Shown here in pieces: positions 25,078-38,599 of a stretch of 64,000 bases of DNA (positions within the stretch are counted from its first letter, which is position 1; the number at the start of each line of letters is the position of its first letter). The stretch is from Hypomyces perniciosus (Eukaryota > Ascomycota > Sordariomycetes > Hypocreales > Hypocreaceae): positions 1,763,501-1,827,500 of the forward strand of contig SPDT01000006.1 of assembly GCA_008477525.1 (NCBI GenBank), read 5' to 3'. The notes under the pieces were generated by a model. The model worked only from the letters and a program-made list of their open reading frames with translations. It ran no database searches and was not told where the DNA came from. Both the position numbers and the translations under genes were made by a program.

Positions 25078-28000
25078 CCACTTCCCTCCTACAGTACCAG
25101 GTCTTGGCACCTCGTGTTAACGTTTTCGCACGCAACACTATTAACACACTAATAATACACTAAAACCTCTGCTCGCGATAGCCTTAAAGCCCGCGAGCAG
25201 TAGTTCCTTTAACTTAGGAACGCATATACCTAGGAAACTATAGCAGAAAGCAAAGAATATTATCCTTATAAGGGCAGAAATAGAACTATATATTAATACT
25301 ATTACTGCTGAGCCTGGTATTAAGCTAGGGGAAGGCTAGTCAATATATTATAATATACTTAAACTTAAAGCCTAATACTAACAGTAACTGCAATTCCTTA
25401 ATATTTAATCTACCGAGTTCCCCTTTAATCTCCTTTATACAATTAAATGCTAGAATTAATACTTTTAAAGCCTTAAAAAGTATTAAAGCTAACAGCTAGG
25501 CCTTATTTAAAGACTATATAGCTATTCTTTATATAGTCTATAAAGCATTTAAAAATATTATAGTTTAATTTTTAATAGGAAAAAGATATAATATTGCTAT
25601 TTAAAGAACCTAAAGCTTTATTAACTATTATAGCAGTAATAATATTACTGCTAAATTATAGCTTAAAGCTATTTAAAATTTTATACTAGTAAACTATATA
25701 TTAGCCTCTTGCTTAATATATTATACTAAATGCACTTTTAAATATATATTATTATAGCTTTTAAATTATATTAAATAAACATCTTTTTAATTAATATAAA
25801 AAAGATTTATAAGTTTTTATTAAATTAAATTTAAAATTTATAGTATGATAATATAAAAGATATTATATTTATATAATAATTATAAAAATTATTAATAAAA
25901 GATTCAAAGTAGTTTTTTAAATATTATTAATAAATATAAAATAATTAATAACTTTAATTAATTAAAAAATTAAATAATAGCTTTTTAATGAAAAACAGAG
26001 ATTAATATTTATTTAAACACTATAAAGGTTAAAGTATTCCAATAATAATTTATATATATAATCTAAAGCTATTTAAAGAAAATTATAAGCTTTTTTAATA
26101 ATATAAAAGTAGACTTTTTTAAAGCTATTAAGCTAAAGGTAAAAATGAAAATTAGTTAAAATTCAATTAATTTTTAATTTTTAAAATAACTATATAAAAA
26201 TTAATAAAAAAAAATATATTTTCTCTTTAAATTATTTAAGAAAAGGTTTACTTTTTGTAATTTTAATGAAATAGTTAATTTAATATAAAAGATTAATTTT
26301 TAAATATAATATAAAAAGTATTAAAACTTTTACTTTTAAAAAAAATATAAAAGGAAACTTAAAGACTACCTTTATAATAACTTTAAATATAAAATATAAA
26401 TTTATTTATTAAATAGTTAATATATTAACTATTTAAAACTATATAAAGTTATATATTAAAAATATGTAATTAAACTTTTCTATAGCTATAAAAAATTAAT
26501 ATACCTTTTGAATATTAAATTATAAAAAGTATAGTAATAAAGGGTAAAGATCTTTTAATAGATTTACCTTTTTATCTCTAAGCCTTTAAATACTGCTTAA
26601 AATATAATAACTATTACTATCCCTTTATTATTATATATAGCAGCAGTAAAAAGGCTATTATAGTCTTAAATAATAATAAAAAAGTAATATTTAAAGATAA
26701 TAACTTTTAATAATTTAAATAAATTTTAAAAGATGAAACTTAAATTCTAAAAATAGTAAGATTTAAAGGATATTCTAAGCTAATATTAATAAAGTAAAGC
26801 TAATATATAATATTACCTTTACTTTCGCGGCTAAAAAGGCTATAATATTATTATAATATAAAAACTATATATAAATATTACTTAAAAAGGCTACTGCTAT
26901 ATAATAATACATAAAGAATTTTAAACCTTTTCTTTAATAATAATATTAATTAACTATAATATTTAACCTTAAATGTTTATATATATATATAAAAAGTAAA
27001 GATTTTAGCGGAATAATTATTTATTAAAACTATTTAAGACTTTTTATAGGTCTATATTAATAAAATTATAACTATTAACCTTTATAGAAAATATTATATA
27101 TTTAAAGCCTTTATAATTTTATTTATATAGTAAATTACTAAAAATTATATAATAGTAGGGGACTTTAATATAATATACTTTTTATAGCAGGTAATTAACA
27201 ATAAAAATTAAAAAATATTAATAGTTAATTAAACTGTTAAAGCTAGCCTCTTTTTTTTTAACCTATTAAATGCTTTAATATATATATTTAATAATATAAT
27301 TAACTTAATATTCTTTAATATTTTATTAATAAAAGTTATAGTAAAAAAATATTTATTTATTAACCTTAATTATACTACTTTAAATATTATAATCCTAGCT
27401 TTAATTTACTACTTTATACCTTTTAAAAGATTAAAAGTTAAAGGAGATAATAATAAAAATTACTTTTTAATATTAATTAAAGAAGAAATTTAACTCCTCC
27501 CCCCCCTTTTAATTAATTATAATAGCTATAGATTAAATACTTTATATTTTACTTTTATTCTTTTATAAATTAAGTATTATTTATTAGCCTTTAAGTTAGC
27601 TGAAATAGTAATAATCCTCAAATCAAGGAAAAGAGATCTATTATCTTGAAAAGCTTAAAGGCTAATTTCTTTCCTTTTTTACTTAAATAAAAGGCTTAAA
27701 TACTTTATTGCATAAAAAGTTGCATATATTATAATTATATAATAGGTATTATATATTAAATAAGCTTATACCCTTTTAAAAAGATTTAATATTAATTTAA
27801 TTATAGCTTTAATTTATAAAGTTAAGCTAGCTTTTTATAATAATAAAATACTTAAATCTTTATTAAATTTTAAAAATTAAAACATATATATAAAAAGAAT
27901 ATATATATTTAATAATACTTTAGCTATTAAAAGATATAAAGTAATAAAGCTATAAATTAATTAATAAACGTAAGCTCTAAATAATTAAAGCTATTTAATA

Positions 28001-28801
28001 TAATATTTATATTTACTTTCCTTTAACAAAAAGTTAAAGTAAATTTAAAAATTAACTTTAAAAGCTAATAAAAAAGAATATATTTAATTTATATTGCCTA
28101 TTTAAATTAATAGTTAATTTAAAATACTTTAAAAAATTAATAATCTTATAAAAGGAACTTTATTATTTATTAGCCGCTAAATCTTAATATAAAAACTTTA
28201 TATAATATTATAAATGCTTTTAATATAAAGATATATTAATAACTTACAGCTATAGTAGGAAAAAAGTATATAATTATATTTTCTATTATAGGAAGATTAG
28301 TAAAATATAATAACAGAGACTAGCCCTTTTAATCTATAAATTAACCTTTTATTTATTAGGTTTTAGCTATAACTATTTCCTTTAAATAGCGCAGGCCTTT
28401 AACTTTTTTATTAAAATATACCTGCACTGCTAAAAAGCTTAATTAATTTTAATATTAAACTTTATTTTTTAATTCTTTCTTTTATTACTCTTTTATCCTA
28501 TAAAGGATTTATTTGCGGCTTAATATTAAGTCGCCTATTAATCGATAAAGGCTAACCTTTTAGCTAAAATTAACCTCGGTTACTTAATATACTACACGAG
28601 ATTCGCGCGTCTCTTTAACCTGCTGATAGGAGAGGAGCTGGAAGACTGTGCCCGTTAAGGCGATAAAATGCTATATAGGGGAGCCTGTATATTTATTAGT
28701 AATACTGTAGTTAAACATAGTATAGCATATCCTTTTCCCCTACTGGGATTAGTGGCCTTTACTATAGGACATTAATGGGATATTATCATTATCATCATCA
28801 T
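25078..28801 (+). mobile_element. LINE-C copy 3, internally deleted
   Basis: A plus-sense LINE with an intact 5' start (CCACTTCCCTCCTAC) and a 3' ATC tail (TCATTATCATCATCATC), flanked by a 13-bp TSD. It is colinear with copy 1 but lacks about 1.6 kb between roughly 27,850 and 27,960, the reverse transcriptase part. The 5' region to about 25,480 and the 3' 300 bp are little mutated; the middle is saturated with stops. It inserted in the hAT-a element. Confidence 0.9.
26950..27300 (+). pseudogene. LINE-C APE-type endonuclease relic
   Basis: The plus-strand frame gives IIVGDFNIIY at 27,149-27,178. The G-D-F-N box is one of the signature motifs of the apurinic-endonuclease-like domain that nicks target DNA in Tad-like LINEs. 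The first-strand nick such an enzyme makes fits the TSDs seen. The corresponding box in copy 1 has G changed to K. Other boxes (SDH etc.) cannot be placed. Confidence 0.65.
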
Positions 28802-28814
28802 CGTATATATATAT
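28802..28814. repeat. target duplication of LINE-C copy 3 (right)
   Basis: Second copy of CGTATATATATAT, immediately after the ATC tail. The TA repeat runs on for a few more bases. Confidence 0.8.
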
Positions 28815-29057
28815 ATATAAAGGCCACTGAATTCAGCGAAATAACTTTATAAAAAGAAACCCGGGTTATTGGCTATTTTATGTGTAGTTGGGTCTTAGGG
28901 CGCTGTTTATATGGCCTCTGCGAAATCCAGTATACTGCACTATATTTTACTGTAGCTTTATAGATAGCGCAGAGCTAGGCCTAAGCTGGAATAGATGTAG
29001 GCCTTTACTGCCCGAATAGCAAAAAGCTACTGCCCGAATAGTAATACTCAATTTTTT

Positions 29058-30239
29058 ATAGTTAATTTTTGATTATAATTTTCTATTTAGTATATTTATA
29101 GCCTAATTTTAAAGAATAATAGTAATTTTATAGCATTTAAAAACCTGAATATAGTAAACTTATTTTCACTTACAGCTAATATTATTTTAATTATATCCCT
29201 ATTAAAATATCCTCCCTTTAAGATTGCTATACTTTTATTAGTAAAAGACTATAAAGCTATTAATAATTTAACCTAATAAATATTTTAGTATAAATATAAT
29301 TATTAGCTATTATTAACTTACTATAAATACCCTGCCTTATACTATTATTATTTTAACCTTTGAATTAAATAGAATGCAAAGTTAAAAAAAAAACTGCTTT
29401 AATATTATAATAATAAATATAAAATTTATATAATTAAAAAGTAAAACTTTTTATATTAATTTATATTATATTAACTTCTTTTAAGAAATGTTTTTATCAT
29501 TTTGTAAATTTGACATTATATAATTTAATTACCTTTTAATTTATAAATACTAGTAAAATATTTATTTAATATTGTTAAAAGTCCTTTATTAATAAAATAA
29601 ATACTTTAATATTACATTTTTATTAGATAATAATAGTTAATACATAATTAATCTATAATAGTATTATTATAAATTTAATATAAAAAAAACCTTTATATTA
29701 ATACAGTAAAAGTTAATGTTAATGATAGAGTAAAAAGAAGAAGAGTTTATACTAAATAAATATTATTATTATTAAAGTTTAAAGCGTTTAAACCTTTAAC
29801 TTGCTTTTAATTAAGTAAACTGTCTCACTACTATTACTACTATTATATATACTTTTATATTAGTTTATATTTCTTTATTTATAATAGGCAGTTTGTAGTT
29901 AATTGCTATATAATATATTAATATATTAAAATCCCGAAACTACTTTGAGTGTATTTTACTATTATAGAAGATTATAACAAAGTATTAATCACGAAGTGGA
30001 GATAAAGAGACTTAAGTATTTTTCAATAGTAGTATTACTATTTATTTACTATAAAATATATACTGTTGTAAGTTCATTTTCTGTTTTTAATTAATTAATT
30101 AAAACTATACAATACCTTATTCCCTTTAACTTTATAATATTTAATAGTAATAGCTGGTTATCTATTAATAAATTACTGCTTATACTTTTAAATTAATTTA
30201 ATATCAACAAAATTACTTTTCTTTTATTATATATTATTA
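29058..30239. other. AT-rich DNA downstream of the chromovirus integrase
   Basis: About 1.2 kb between the right TSD of the hAT-a element and the chromodomain end. On the minus strand this is where the 3' LTR of the chromovirus would be expected. I found no partner LTR in the window and no clear TG...CA boundary. A GC-richer spot lies near 29,985-30,015. It is otherwise featureless. Confidence 0.45.
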
Positions 30240-31450
30240 ATGTTTAAATAGTTTTTTTTTTGTTTAATAAAATATAAGTATTATATTCCTTTATATTTAT
30301 AATTAATAAATCTTGTAATTTTAAACATCTTTTTAGCGCTAAAAGGGTAATCTATTAATTTAGAAAGTTTTCTTTTATAGCTATAATATAATTTAAGATT
30401 TATAATATTAAATATATTATAAATTTTAATAAAACATAAAAGATAAAGTTAATATATTAATTTGTTTATTTTAATTTAGTATTTAATTTCGTAAGGAGTA
30501 ATATACTTTTTAGCGAGTGTTTTATTAAGTTATTAAAGTTTTAGGTATTTTATAGATAATAATATCTAATCGCTAATAGTAAATTTCTTTTTAAGTTAAT
30601 AAATATTATACTATTTTTTATATTCTTTTTAACCTTATTATAAAGGTTATTTAACTTTTTTATAGGTAGCTTAACGCTTTTTTTACTTTTATAATAATAA
30701 TAATAATATAATATTTATAATTTATTGATTTATTATAACTTAAAGTATTAGGTTTATAGTTAAATACTAAAAAGCTAATAAATAGTTAATTATAGAATAT
30801 TTGATAGCATTATATATAAATTAAATAAAGAATAGTTTTTGCAGTTAATTATTTTATTATTTATTATAGAAAAAATATAAATAATACTTTAAAGTTTAAT
30901 TTTATAGTTTAGGTTAACTATTAGTTTATAAATAAAAAGTATTACTAACTTACTATTTATAAATAAATATATAATAGAAACTTTATTAAAATCCAAATTT
31001 AAATAACTAATCTTTATTAAAGATAATTTTATATAGTATTTTAAAAATTAAATAAATATATTTTATAAAATCATTAACGACTTTATTATTTATAATATAT
31101 ACTACAATAAGTATATATAACGTATATTTTATATATTAATTAATAATAATAAAAATTATATTATAGAAAAATTATTTACCTTTATAGTTTAAGATTTCTA
31201 GTACATTTATAATAAAATCTAGAGAAATTCTTTTAAAAGGTTTTTTTAATATTAAGAAAGAAGTAAATTTACTGTAAAGTTAGTAGGTTTTTGCCTTTAT
31301 TGTTTAATAAATATAATATATAGATATATAATGTTTTATATTTTACTTTATATTTTACTAATAATAGGTTAATATAATATATTTCAAAGTATAATTAACT
31401 TTTTAATATTTAGCAGTGAAATTATTATAAAGTAATATTGACATTTTAAT
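30240..31450 (-). pseudogene. chromovirus integrase with chromodomain (relic)
   Basis: Minus-strand motifs appear in the expected order. Near 31,400-31,270 there is a decayed HHCC zinc-binding region (YIILTYY and ISIYYIY, fitting ...YYW... and C..C after G-to-A). At 31,211-31,240 lies PFKRISLDFI, the start of the catalytic core with its first Asp. Near 30,482-30,500 TPYEIK represents the GPY/F motif, followed by YQLYLL...IYNIFNI. At about 30,330-30,240, FKITRFINYKYKG and YLYFIK match the E(Y)EVE.ILDHR..RG...YLVKWKGY chromodomain. Chromodomains tether such elements to heterochromatin. Stops and missing residues make it inactive. Confidence 0.85.
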
Positions 31451-31943
31451 ATAAAGGCTTATAAATATATAGACTTTACTTTAATAGTAAATTAGCTAGT
31501 TATTCTTAATCATTTAATCATTATTATAAGATATATTAATTACTTTTTAGCTTTAAACCTTTTATTAAATAAAGTAATCTCTTTTTTAAGTTTATAGGAT
31601 AGCTAAGTATAAAGATTTGTATAGTTTTAGTAGCAAACCTATAGTAATTTACTATATAACCTATAAACTAATAGCTGTAACTTTAACTACTATACTTTAT
31701 AAGTAAGCTATTTACTAAATAGTATTTAATCTTAAAGATTACTATATATATATATATTTCTATTTATATATAACTTTTAAATTTACTTTACTTTCCCTAT
31801 CATTTATACCCTGCCACTAAAATATAATATATATTAGTCATAAAATAACATAAATGAATTAAAATATCTTAATTATAAGAAATATATTTAGGCGCGCGCA
31901 ATTATATTATTATTACATTATTATATAAAGGGAATTACTATTG

Positions 31944-31971
31944 ATATATATATATATATATATATATATAT
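31944..31971. repeat. AT dinucleotide microsatellite
   Basis: Fourteen AT units within the left inverted end of hAT-c copy 2, at the place where other copies carry ACACACGCAT. It is probably a slippage expansion after RIP turned CA/CG steps into TA. Confidence 0.9.
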
Positions 31972-32382
31972 TTCTATTTACATATAACGTCCATTTTCGC
32001 CCTATTTAATTTTTAACTAATTCCTTATATCCTATACGCTAAGCCTAATTCTTTATAGTAAATTATAATGTTAAATCAATTTCGCCGCCCGCTAAGATCT
32101 TCCTGTACACTAAATTTCTAAAGCTATCACCACTTAGCCTTATAGCCTGTATTGCCTACAGCCGCTCTACTGCACCATAAGCTATAGAAAAGAGTACACG
32201 GGAGGGCCAAGGCATATACAGCCGTTAAGCTAATAAATAAAAAGCAGCGATTAGGGATTTTATAGAATAAGTTAATAATAATATACTTGCGCGCACTTTA
32301 ATATATTTCCTATAATTAATATATTTTAATTTATTTATATTATGCTATTAATATATATATTAGATTTTAATGGCAGGGTATA

Positions 32383-32387
32383 GGCAA
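32383..32387. repeat. Ret-E copy 1 target duplication (left)
   Basis: GGCAA precedes the LTR start TGTCACGACG and recurs at 41,929-41,933 after the other LTR. When joined, the flanks restore hAT-c copy 2. Confidence 0.88.
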
Positions 32388-32572
32388 TGTCACGACGTGA
32401 TCGAGGAAAGCTTTCAAAGCACAAACAGTAAGATAAAAAAAGACTAACTAACAGAGCTAACTGAAAGAGAAGCAAGGCTATATCATATAATATCATCTAT
32501 TATAAAGTGGCAATAGCTCTCAAGCTATTGTTAGGTATATTTATATAGCTGTTATTAAGCACCTTCATGCTA
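32388..32572 (-). repeat. Ret-E copy 1 3' LTR
   Basis: 185 bp, RIP-altered at the left-arm hairpins (AGCTATTG for AGCTGTTG). The plus strand runs from TGTCACGACGTGATCGAGG to TTCATGCTA. It has the same 32-bp terminal duplication as its partner, which makes this LTR longer than the solo LTRs. Confidence 0.88.
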
Positions 32573-34534
32573 ATTGCCCTTCTTAAAAAATAACTATATC
32601 TTTACAGTTCCGCAAAGTCATCACTCCTTATCCTTTATGCCTATAACTACCTGCAATTGTTTAATTTTCTTATAGGCTATTTAGACTAACTCTTAAAGGG
32701 TATCATTCTATCTTGCTATAGCCTAGCAGTCTAATCTCAATACAACTACCTTATCCCGCAGTTCTTTTACTATAGTATACAGCTAGTCGATCGCTTCTTT
32801 ATATATAGTAATATCCTCTTAAATAGCTACTATTTGCATTTTTAAGTCAATCCTTTATCCCTCCAGTTATTTAATATAGCAGAGGTATATATTAATTTTC
32901 AGATTAACTTTAACTATTTTACTAATTATATTTATATAATATCTCTTAAATATTGAAAGTTTATAGATAATATCTATGATTTTTAATAGTATATCTATTT
33001 AGGCTTTAAAGGCATTTGAATTAATATCTTTAAATAGTGCAATTAGGCTAAATCTCTTGCCTAGGATTAGTATTTTTTCTTTAATGCCTAATTTTAATAG
33101 TAATATCGACGGCTTATCCTAGTCTATATTATACTTCTGTTTGTTTATTATACTTAATAAAAGTTTATTAATATTACTGGTATTACCTTATTTATTTCCT
33201 ATTTCTTTTAAAGTTTATACAGGAATATTTTTAACCTTTATATTCCTATTATTATTGCACTTATAGTCTATAGCCTTTATATCCTTTAAGGTTTAATATT
33301 TCAATATTATAGATAATTTATTATTAAAGCTTATAATAAATTCTAGGGTTTTATATTTCTTATAGCCTTTAATAATTATAAAAGAAGTCCCTGCTTTCTT
33401 TAAAGACTGCTTTAATATAAATGTAATTGATTTTATAAGTATTAGTAGTTTCTTTAATTCTGTTAAAGGCTTTTTTAAAAAATAGGTATAATATTTATAT
33501 ATTATATTATATAGGTTAAGATTTCTAAACTTCTCTTTTACTGCCTAATATATTAACTAAAGGTCTTTTTTTTAAAAAAGGGCGCTTAATATTAATTATT
33601 TAATTTAAGTATTTATTATATATATTATTTTTATATTATATTACTCTATAAAGCTTATATGCCAATACTATTATTTACCTTTATTGCCCAATTTGCTATA
33701 TACTATTTTAAAGATAATATATATAGTCAATTTATTATATCTGCAATATATTTATAGCTTAAATATAATATATTACTATAACTTTTATTGCAGCTTTATA
33801 TATAAAATCGCTAAATAAAATATTTAATTTATCCAGCTTAAAGGCTAATAGTATTTTAATATTTTTACTTTTAGCTATTATAACTAATATATTATAGCTA
33901 TTAATTAAAGATAGTATTTTTATCATATATAAAGCAATAAAGGTAAAAATAAATAAAATATAAAAGTAAAGATAATAATCTATAATATAGGTTTATTCCT
34001 TTTATTAAGTTATAGTAACTACTATAAATATATTTATAAAAGTAAAGTTTTAAAGGTAGAATTTAAAAAATAAAAGAAAAAAAATAAAAACTTACCTACT
34101 AAGCTATTAAATAATAAGAAAAAAACATAATCCCTATATTCGCTAATGCCAGCAGCTATTAGTTTTCTGACTATTATCTTAAATAACCTACTTTTATTTT
34201 TAGCTTTTAAATTTTACCCTTTTTACCCAGTAAATACTTATGAAAGTCTTTAATAAATGCATTTGCATTTATTATAAAAAGGTCTTTATTATACTACTTA
34301 TTATACTTTACTATATAACCCTTTCACTTTATAAAGTATTATAGTTTATTATAGTATATTCTTTTAGCTAATAAAGCCTTAATTTTATAAAACCTCTATT
34401 CTTTTATATCTTTTTCTATATAGACTGCTTTAATAATATTTAGCCTTAATCTATTAAAAGGATCCTCGCCTATTAGCGCTATTTTTAAGTATATAATTAA
34501 AACTATTAGATAAATCCTTTAATAGGTTAGCAGT

Positions 34535-34567
<33 letters not shown>

Positions 34568-35081
34568 AATCTTCCTTTTTATAGTTAACAGTTTAACTTT
34601 CTATTAACTAAACTTTATAGTTTACTTTAATATTAAATATTTATAATATAGCTGCAGAAAAACTTTAGTACCTTTTATAAATTAATACTGCCTATATATT
34701 TTATTAAAGTATCTTTTATATTTAATATTAGCGAAGTTTATTCTAAATTTTATTTCTTATTATTATAAACTGTATATAAATTCCAGCAATTAGTTAATTT
34801 TAATGTTATTAGTAAACGCCTCTTTTAGTAAAGTTAAAGGCATTTATAGGCAGAATCCTATTATTATTTTATTAAATAAATATATTGAAGATATAATAAA
34901 GGTATTATTTAATAATAATTAAATTGCTGGTAATATTAATAGTTAATATTTATTTAAAAATATTAAAAACAAGTAATAAACTGCAGCTTTAATAATTATA
35001 TTAATAGACTTTAATTAATTATCCTTTATAAAATACTATATAGTGGTTATTATTAGTTAAGTATTTAAAGCTGTAAATAAT
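32573..35081 (-). other. Ret-E interior, 3' third, no domain recognised
   Basis: About 2.5 kb next to the 3' LTR, present only in this copy, so no sibling is available for frame comparison. Stops interrupt all frames. It contains a TA run at 34,542-34,567. No LTR-element protein motif was seen on either strand. Confidence 0.5.
34542..34567. repeat. TA dinucleotide microsatellite
   Basis: Thirteen alternating TA units inside the Ret-E interior. A simple repeat with no evident role. Confidence 0.9.
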
Positions 35082-35233
35082 TGGCACAGACGTGCCTGAC
35101 AACAGCTTGCGCTGTTGCCACTTTGTGGTAGATGACAATAATTAGGTAGCCCTTCGCAGTTCGCACATTAGTTAGTTTTTTCTTTCACGCTTTTTTCACC
35201 TTTCGACACTGGTCATTGATCACCTTCGTGATA
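35082..35233 (+). mobile_element. solo Ret-E LTR inside Ret-E copy 1
   Basis: A 152-bp LTR, sense plus, from TGGCACAGACGTGCC to TTCGTGATA with a perfect 5-bp TSD ATAAT (35,077-35,081; 35,234-35,238). It is almost free of RIP changes, unlike its host, so it is the youngest layer of the nest. Terminal hairpins are intact. Confidence 0.92.
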
Positions 35234-38200
35234 ATAATTTTTACTATAAGTCGCTTAACTATTTGCAATCTCTATTTAATATAATTATAGTAGGAATCCT
35301 TTAATTAATTAGCAATTAAAAGGTAAAGAAAACCTTTACTTAATACACTGCCCTATATATTTTATCTCCTAAAAGGATTCCTTTTTTTTAAAGGATTTAT
35401 ATATTACTATTAAGATTATATTAAACTTATTAAACCCCAGTAACTCAAAATAAAAGTTTATCGCTAAAACTATTAGTAATATTAAAATAAAGTTAATATA
35501 TTGCATTTTATATAAAATAAACTTTAATATAATAGGCTATAAATCTTTATATAGGGGTTATTTAAATTACTTATATACATTATATTAATAGTAGTTAATA
35601 TATATATAAATATTTTACTATATATTTAAGAAAATAAAACCCTTTAGCTTATTTTAAGTATATTTAATCCTGAAATACTGCGCATTATAGGCTATCTTGA
35701 TAATAAATTTTATTATAGGGCAGGGAATATATAATCTTTTTATATTATGTTTATCTTTATATAATAGTAATTTATCTTTATAGAGTTTAAAAGCTAAGCC
35801 TTTTTAAATATATATACTATTTATATCAGTAATTTTACCTATATATTAAAGTTATATAATAATTTTTTTATATTTATAATCTTTATATTTTTTTATATAT
35901 TTATCTCGAATATTATTATATACCGCGACTTTAATAGTTAATCAGGCTATATTAAAGGGGGCTAAAATATGGCTTAAATAATCCTTTTATACTACTAATT
36001 AAGCTTATATATTATTATCTATATAAAAGAGTTTAAAGAGCGCGTTAAGTAAAATATTAAACTTTCCAGGTATATAGATTATACAGAGATTATACTAAAA
36101 TAAGAAATTACTGGCGTTAATAAAATATAAATTTATTTTTATAATATTAAATATAAATACTAACTTTTACTTTATAATTAATCTTATAGCTGTATAGTTA
36201 ATAAAGATATAAGCAGGTTATTAAATACTATAAAATACTAGATAGTTTTTTATTATAACTTCTATTAAATAAACTACTTTTAGCTTTGTAGGCTAATAAT
36301 AGTTGCACTCTATAGGATTAAAAATTTTACTTTAAAAATTAATATAGTTAATAAAAGATTTATTTAAAGTTACTATAATGTTATTAAGGTTAAATTTACT
36401 GTAATAGTAAAAGAGTATAGCTTTAAAGCCCCTTTCTTTAAATGTATTTATTTTAATAAATAAATAATAAGTATTATTAATATATATTAACTTTAATAAT
36501 AAATAATATAATAAATTTTCCTATATAAACTTAAATGCCTATAATTATAATTTATTATCTTTATTATTATTAAGCGATATCAACTTTATAGCTATAAAAT
36601 GCTTCCTTTTAGCCTTTAAGTCAGTATACCCCTCTTTATAACCTGCTATTAATAGCGCAACTTTCTGCTACTATAAAAGTTTAACCTTTTAAGTATATAT
36701 AAAGATAAAGTTTTAAATTTAATTAATCGCGCTAATATATATTTCTAGGTATTTTAATATTAATAGATATAACTATTTTCGTAAAGCATTAATTTAATCT
36801 TTAATTAAAAATACGCTAATTCTATTAACTTAATACCTGAAAAGGGTTATTAATTAATATTTAATAAAAGATTTAGCTAAAGATAAATATAATTTAAATT
36901 CTTAAAATAGTTAAAATATTATCTTTAAATGCTAAATATAATTATTTAAAGTCTTTAAAAACATAACATGATTATTAATATATATATATAAATTTATAAT
37001 AAGGGTAAAACTGTTAATTTATCTATTTTTATATATATAAAAGCGAATTTTTAAATCTTATTAATAGTATATTTACTTATTTCAAACTATAGTATATAAC
37101 TATTGTAAATCTATTACAGTAATTAAAATATATATAAAATTAATAAAAGAAAAATCTTATATTTATTATTAATATATATTTAGCTTTTAATAGTAATATA
37201 CCTATCTCTTTTTATTAAAGCAGTAAATATATATCTATAATTATAATATTATTTAAACTTTTTAAATTAATAATTATATAGCCTTTATCTTTACTAGCAA
37301 CTTTCTTTTATATAATAAAAATAAAAGCTATAAATAGTATAGGTTTTATAACCTATAATATCCAACTTACTATATATAAAGGGTTAAATATTTCTTTAAT
37401 AATTTTCTTATTGTATATATTAATAAAGTATAGCTTACTTACCAGTTATTATAACTATTAACTATTTATTAATTATATTTTTATTTATTTATTATATTTT
37501 ATTAGAATTATACCTTTATTGCGCTATATATTATAGTTAATAACTACCTATCTAAACCTTCTTATTATAATATTATTATTTATATATATATATATATATA
37601 CCCCTTTAAGGCTTATAATTTCTTTTTTAACTACTCGGCCAATTCTTAATAATAGGTAGCCTATTATATATAGTAGTTTTAGGCTATATTTTAATATTAA
37701 TAGAGTCTTTACAGTATAAGTATAAATATTAAAGCTATTTACATTAGCGAAAAAGGCTTTATTAAATGCACCTGCACTATATTGCAAAGTATAGTATTTA
37801 TTATAATACTCCTTTATTATTAAAAAGTCTACTGCTGTATACTCGTTTATAATAATATCCTATTAAATAATATTATATATATTTCCTATATTATAATTAA
37901 ATTCCTTTATAATATTTAAATAAATATTATAATTAATCTTAAATAAAGTATTTAAAAAATTTACTATTACTATATGGAATATTTTATATAAAATAAATAT
38001 ATCTATAACTTTAAAAAAGTTTAACTTTATAATGAAATATTAATTTTAAAGGAGTTTTAAATTTATTCTTAAAACTTTATTAAATTATTATAAAGGCAGT
38101 ATTACTACTATAGCTGCTATTATTTTATATTTAAAATCTTCTTTAACTTTTATATATACTTATACCTATATATATAGATTTTGATAAGATTTTAAAGTTA

Positions 38201-38599
38201 TAGTTTATTTTTTAAAGTTTAAAAGGACTCTATATAGGTATAGCTATTATATTCTTAATAGTAAAGATAAGCCTAAACCTTTTATTACTTATAATTATAT
38301 ATATTACACTTTATCTCTTTTTTTTATTAATTAAAGTTTTACTATAGAAATAAATTATAAATATAGCCTGCCAGTTTAGTTTTACTATACTCTTTAATCC
38401 TTTAATAGGCTATAGCTTAACTTTAAATATATAAATACCTGGCTAAAACTTGAGCTAATCTTTATCCGCAATTAAAGTAAAGTACCCTATATTAGCCAGT
38501 GCCTAAAAAGCTATAGTCTATAAGCTAGCTTATAGATATATATTAAAAAAAGTATAAATATATACTGTAAATTCTTTTAATCCTATACTTTTATAGATT

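Larger units (their letters stand above)
24897..29049. mobile_element. hAT-a element split by LINE-C copy 3
   Basis: The inverted ends begin GAGTATTGCTATTCGCGC at left and, reversed, GAGTATTACTATTCGGGC at right. Each end contains the motif TGCTATTCGCGCAGTAG twice in tandem. The 8-bp TSD AATTTTTT lies at 24,889-24,896 and 29,050-29,057. Removing the LINE leaves about 416 bp without coding capacity, so it is a MITE-like hAT. It shares its terminal motif with the element at 20,459. The open frame at 24,947-25,147 spans the element and LINE boundary and is spurious. Confidence 0.9.
29058..31733 (-). mobile_element. Ty3/gypsy chromovirus fragment
   Basis: A minus-sense remnant in which the integrase and chromodomain can be read. 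It is cut on the right by a hAT-c insertion (31,734). The duplicated octamer TTAATCTT/TTAGTCTC shows that host sequence resumes at 42,361, but no further polymerase motif is legible there. The left limit is not known and is given as the neighbouring element's edge. Confidence 0.6.

Noticed and set aside
24947..25147. Open frame of 66 codons, minus strand
   Set aside because: It crosses the hAT-a to LINE-C junction at 25,077/25,078, so it was assembled by chance.
31734..31971. TA-rich stretches as replication origin or centromere core
   Set aside because: AT richness is everywhere in the window, so it does not single out an origin.
37548..37787. Open frame of 79 codons, minus strand
   Set aside because: Low-complexity, runs through a TATATA tract in Ret-E; not conserved as a frame in copy 2.
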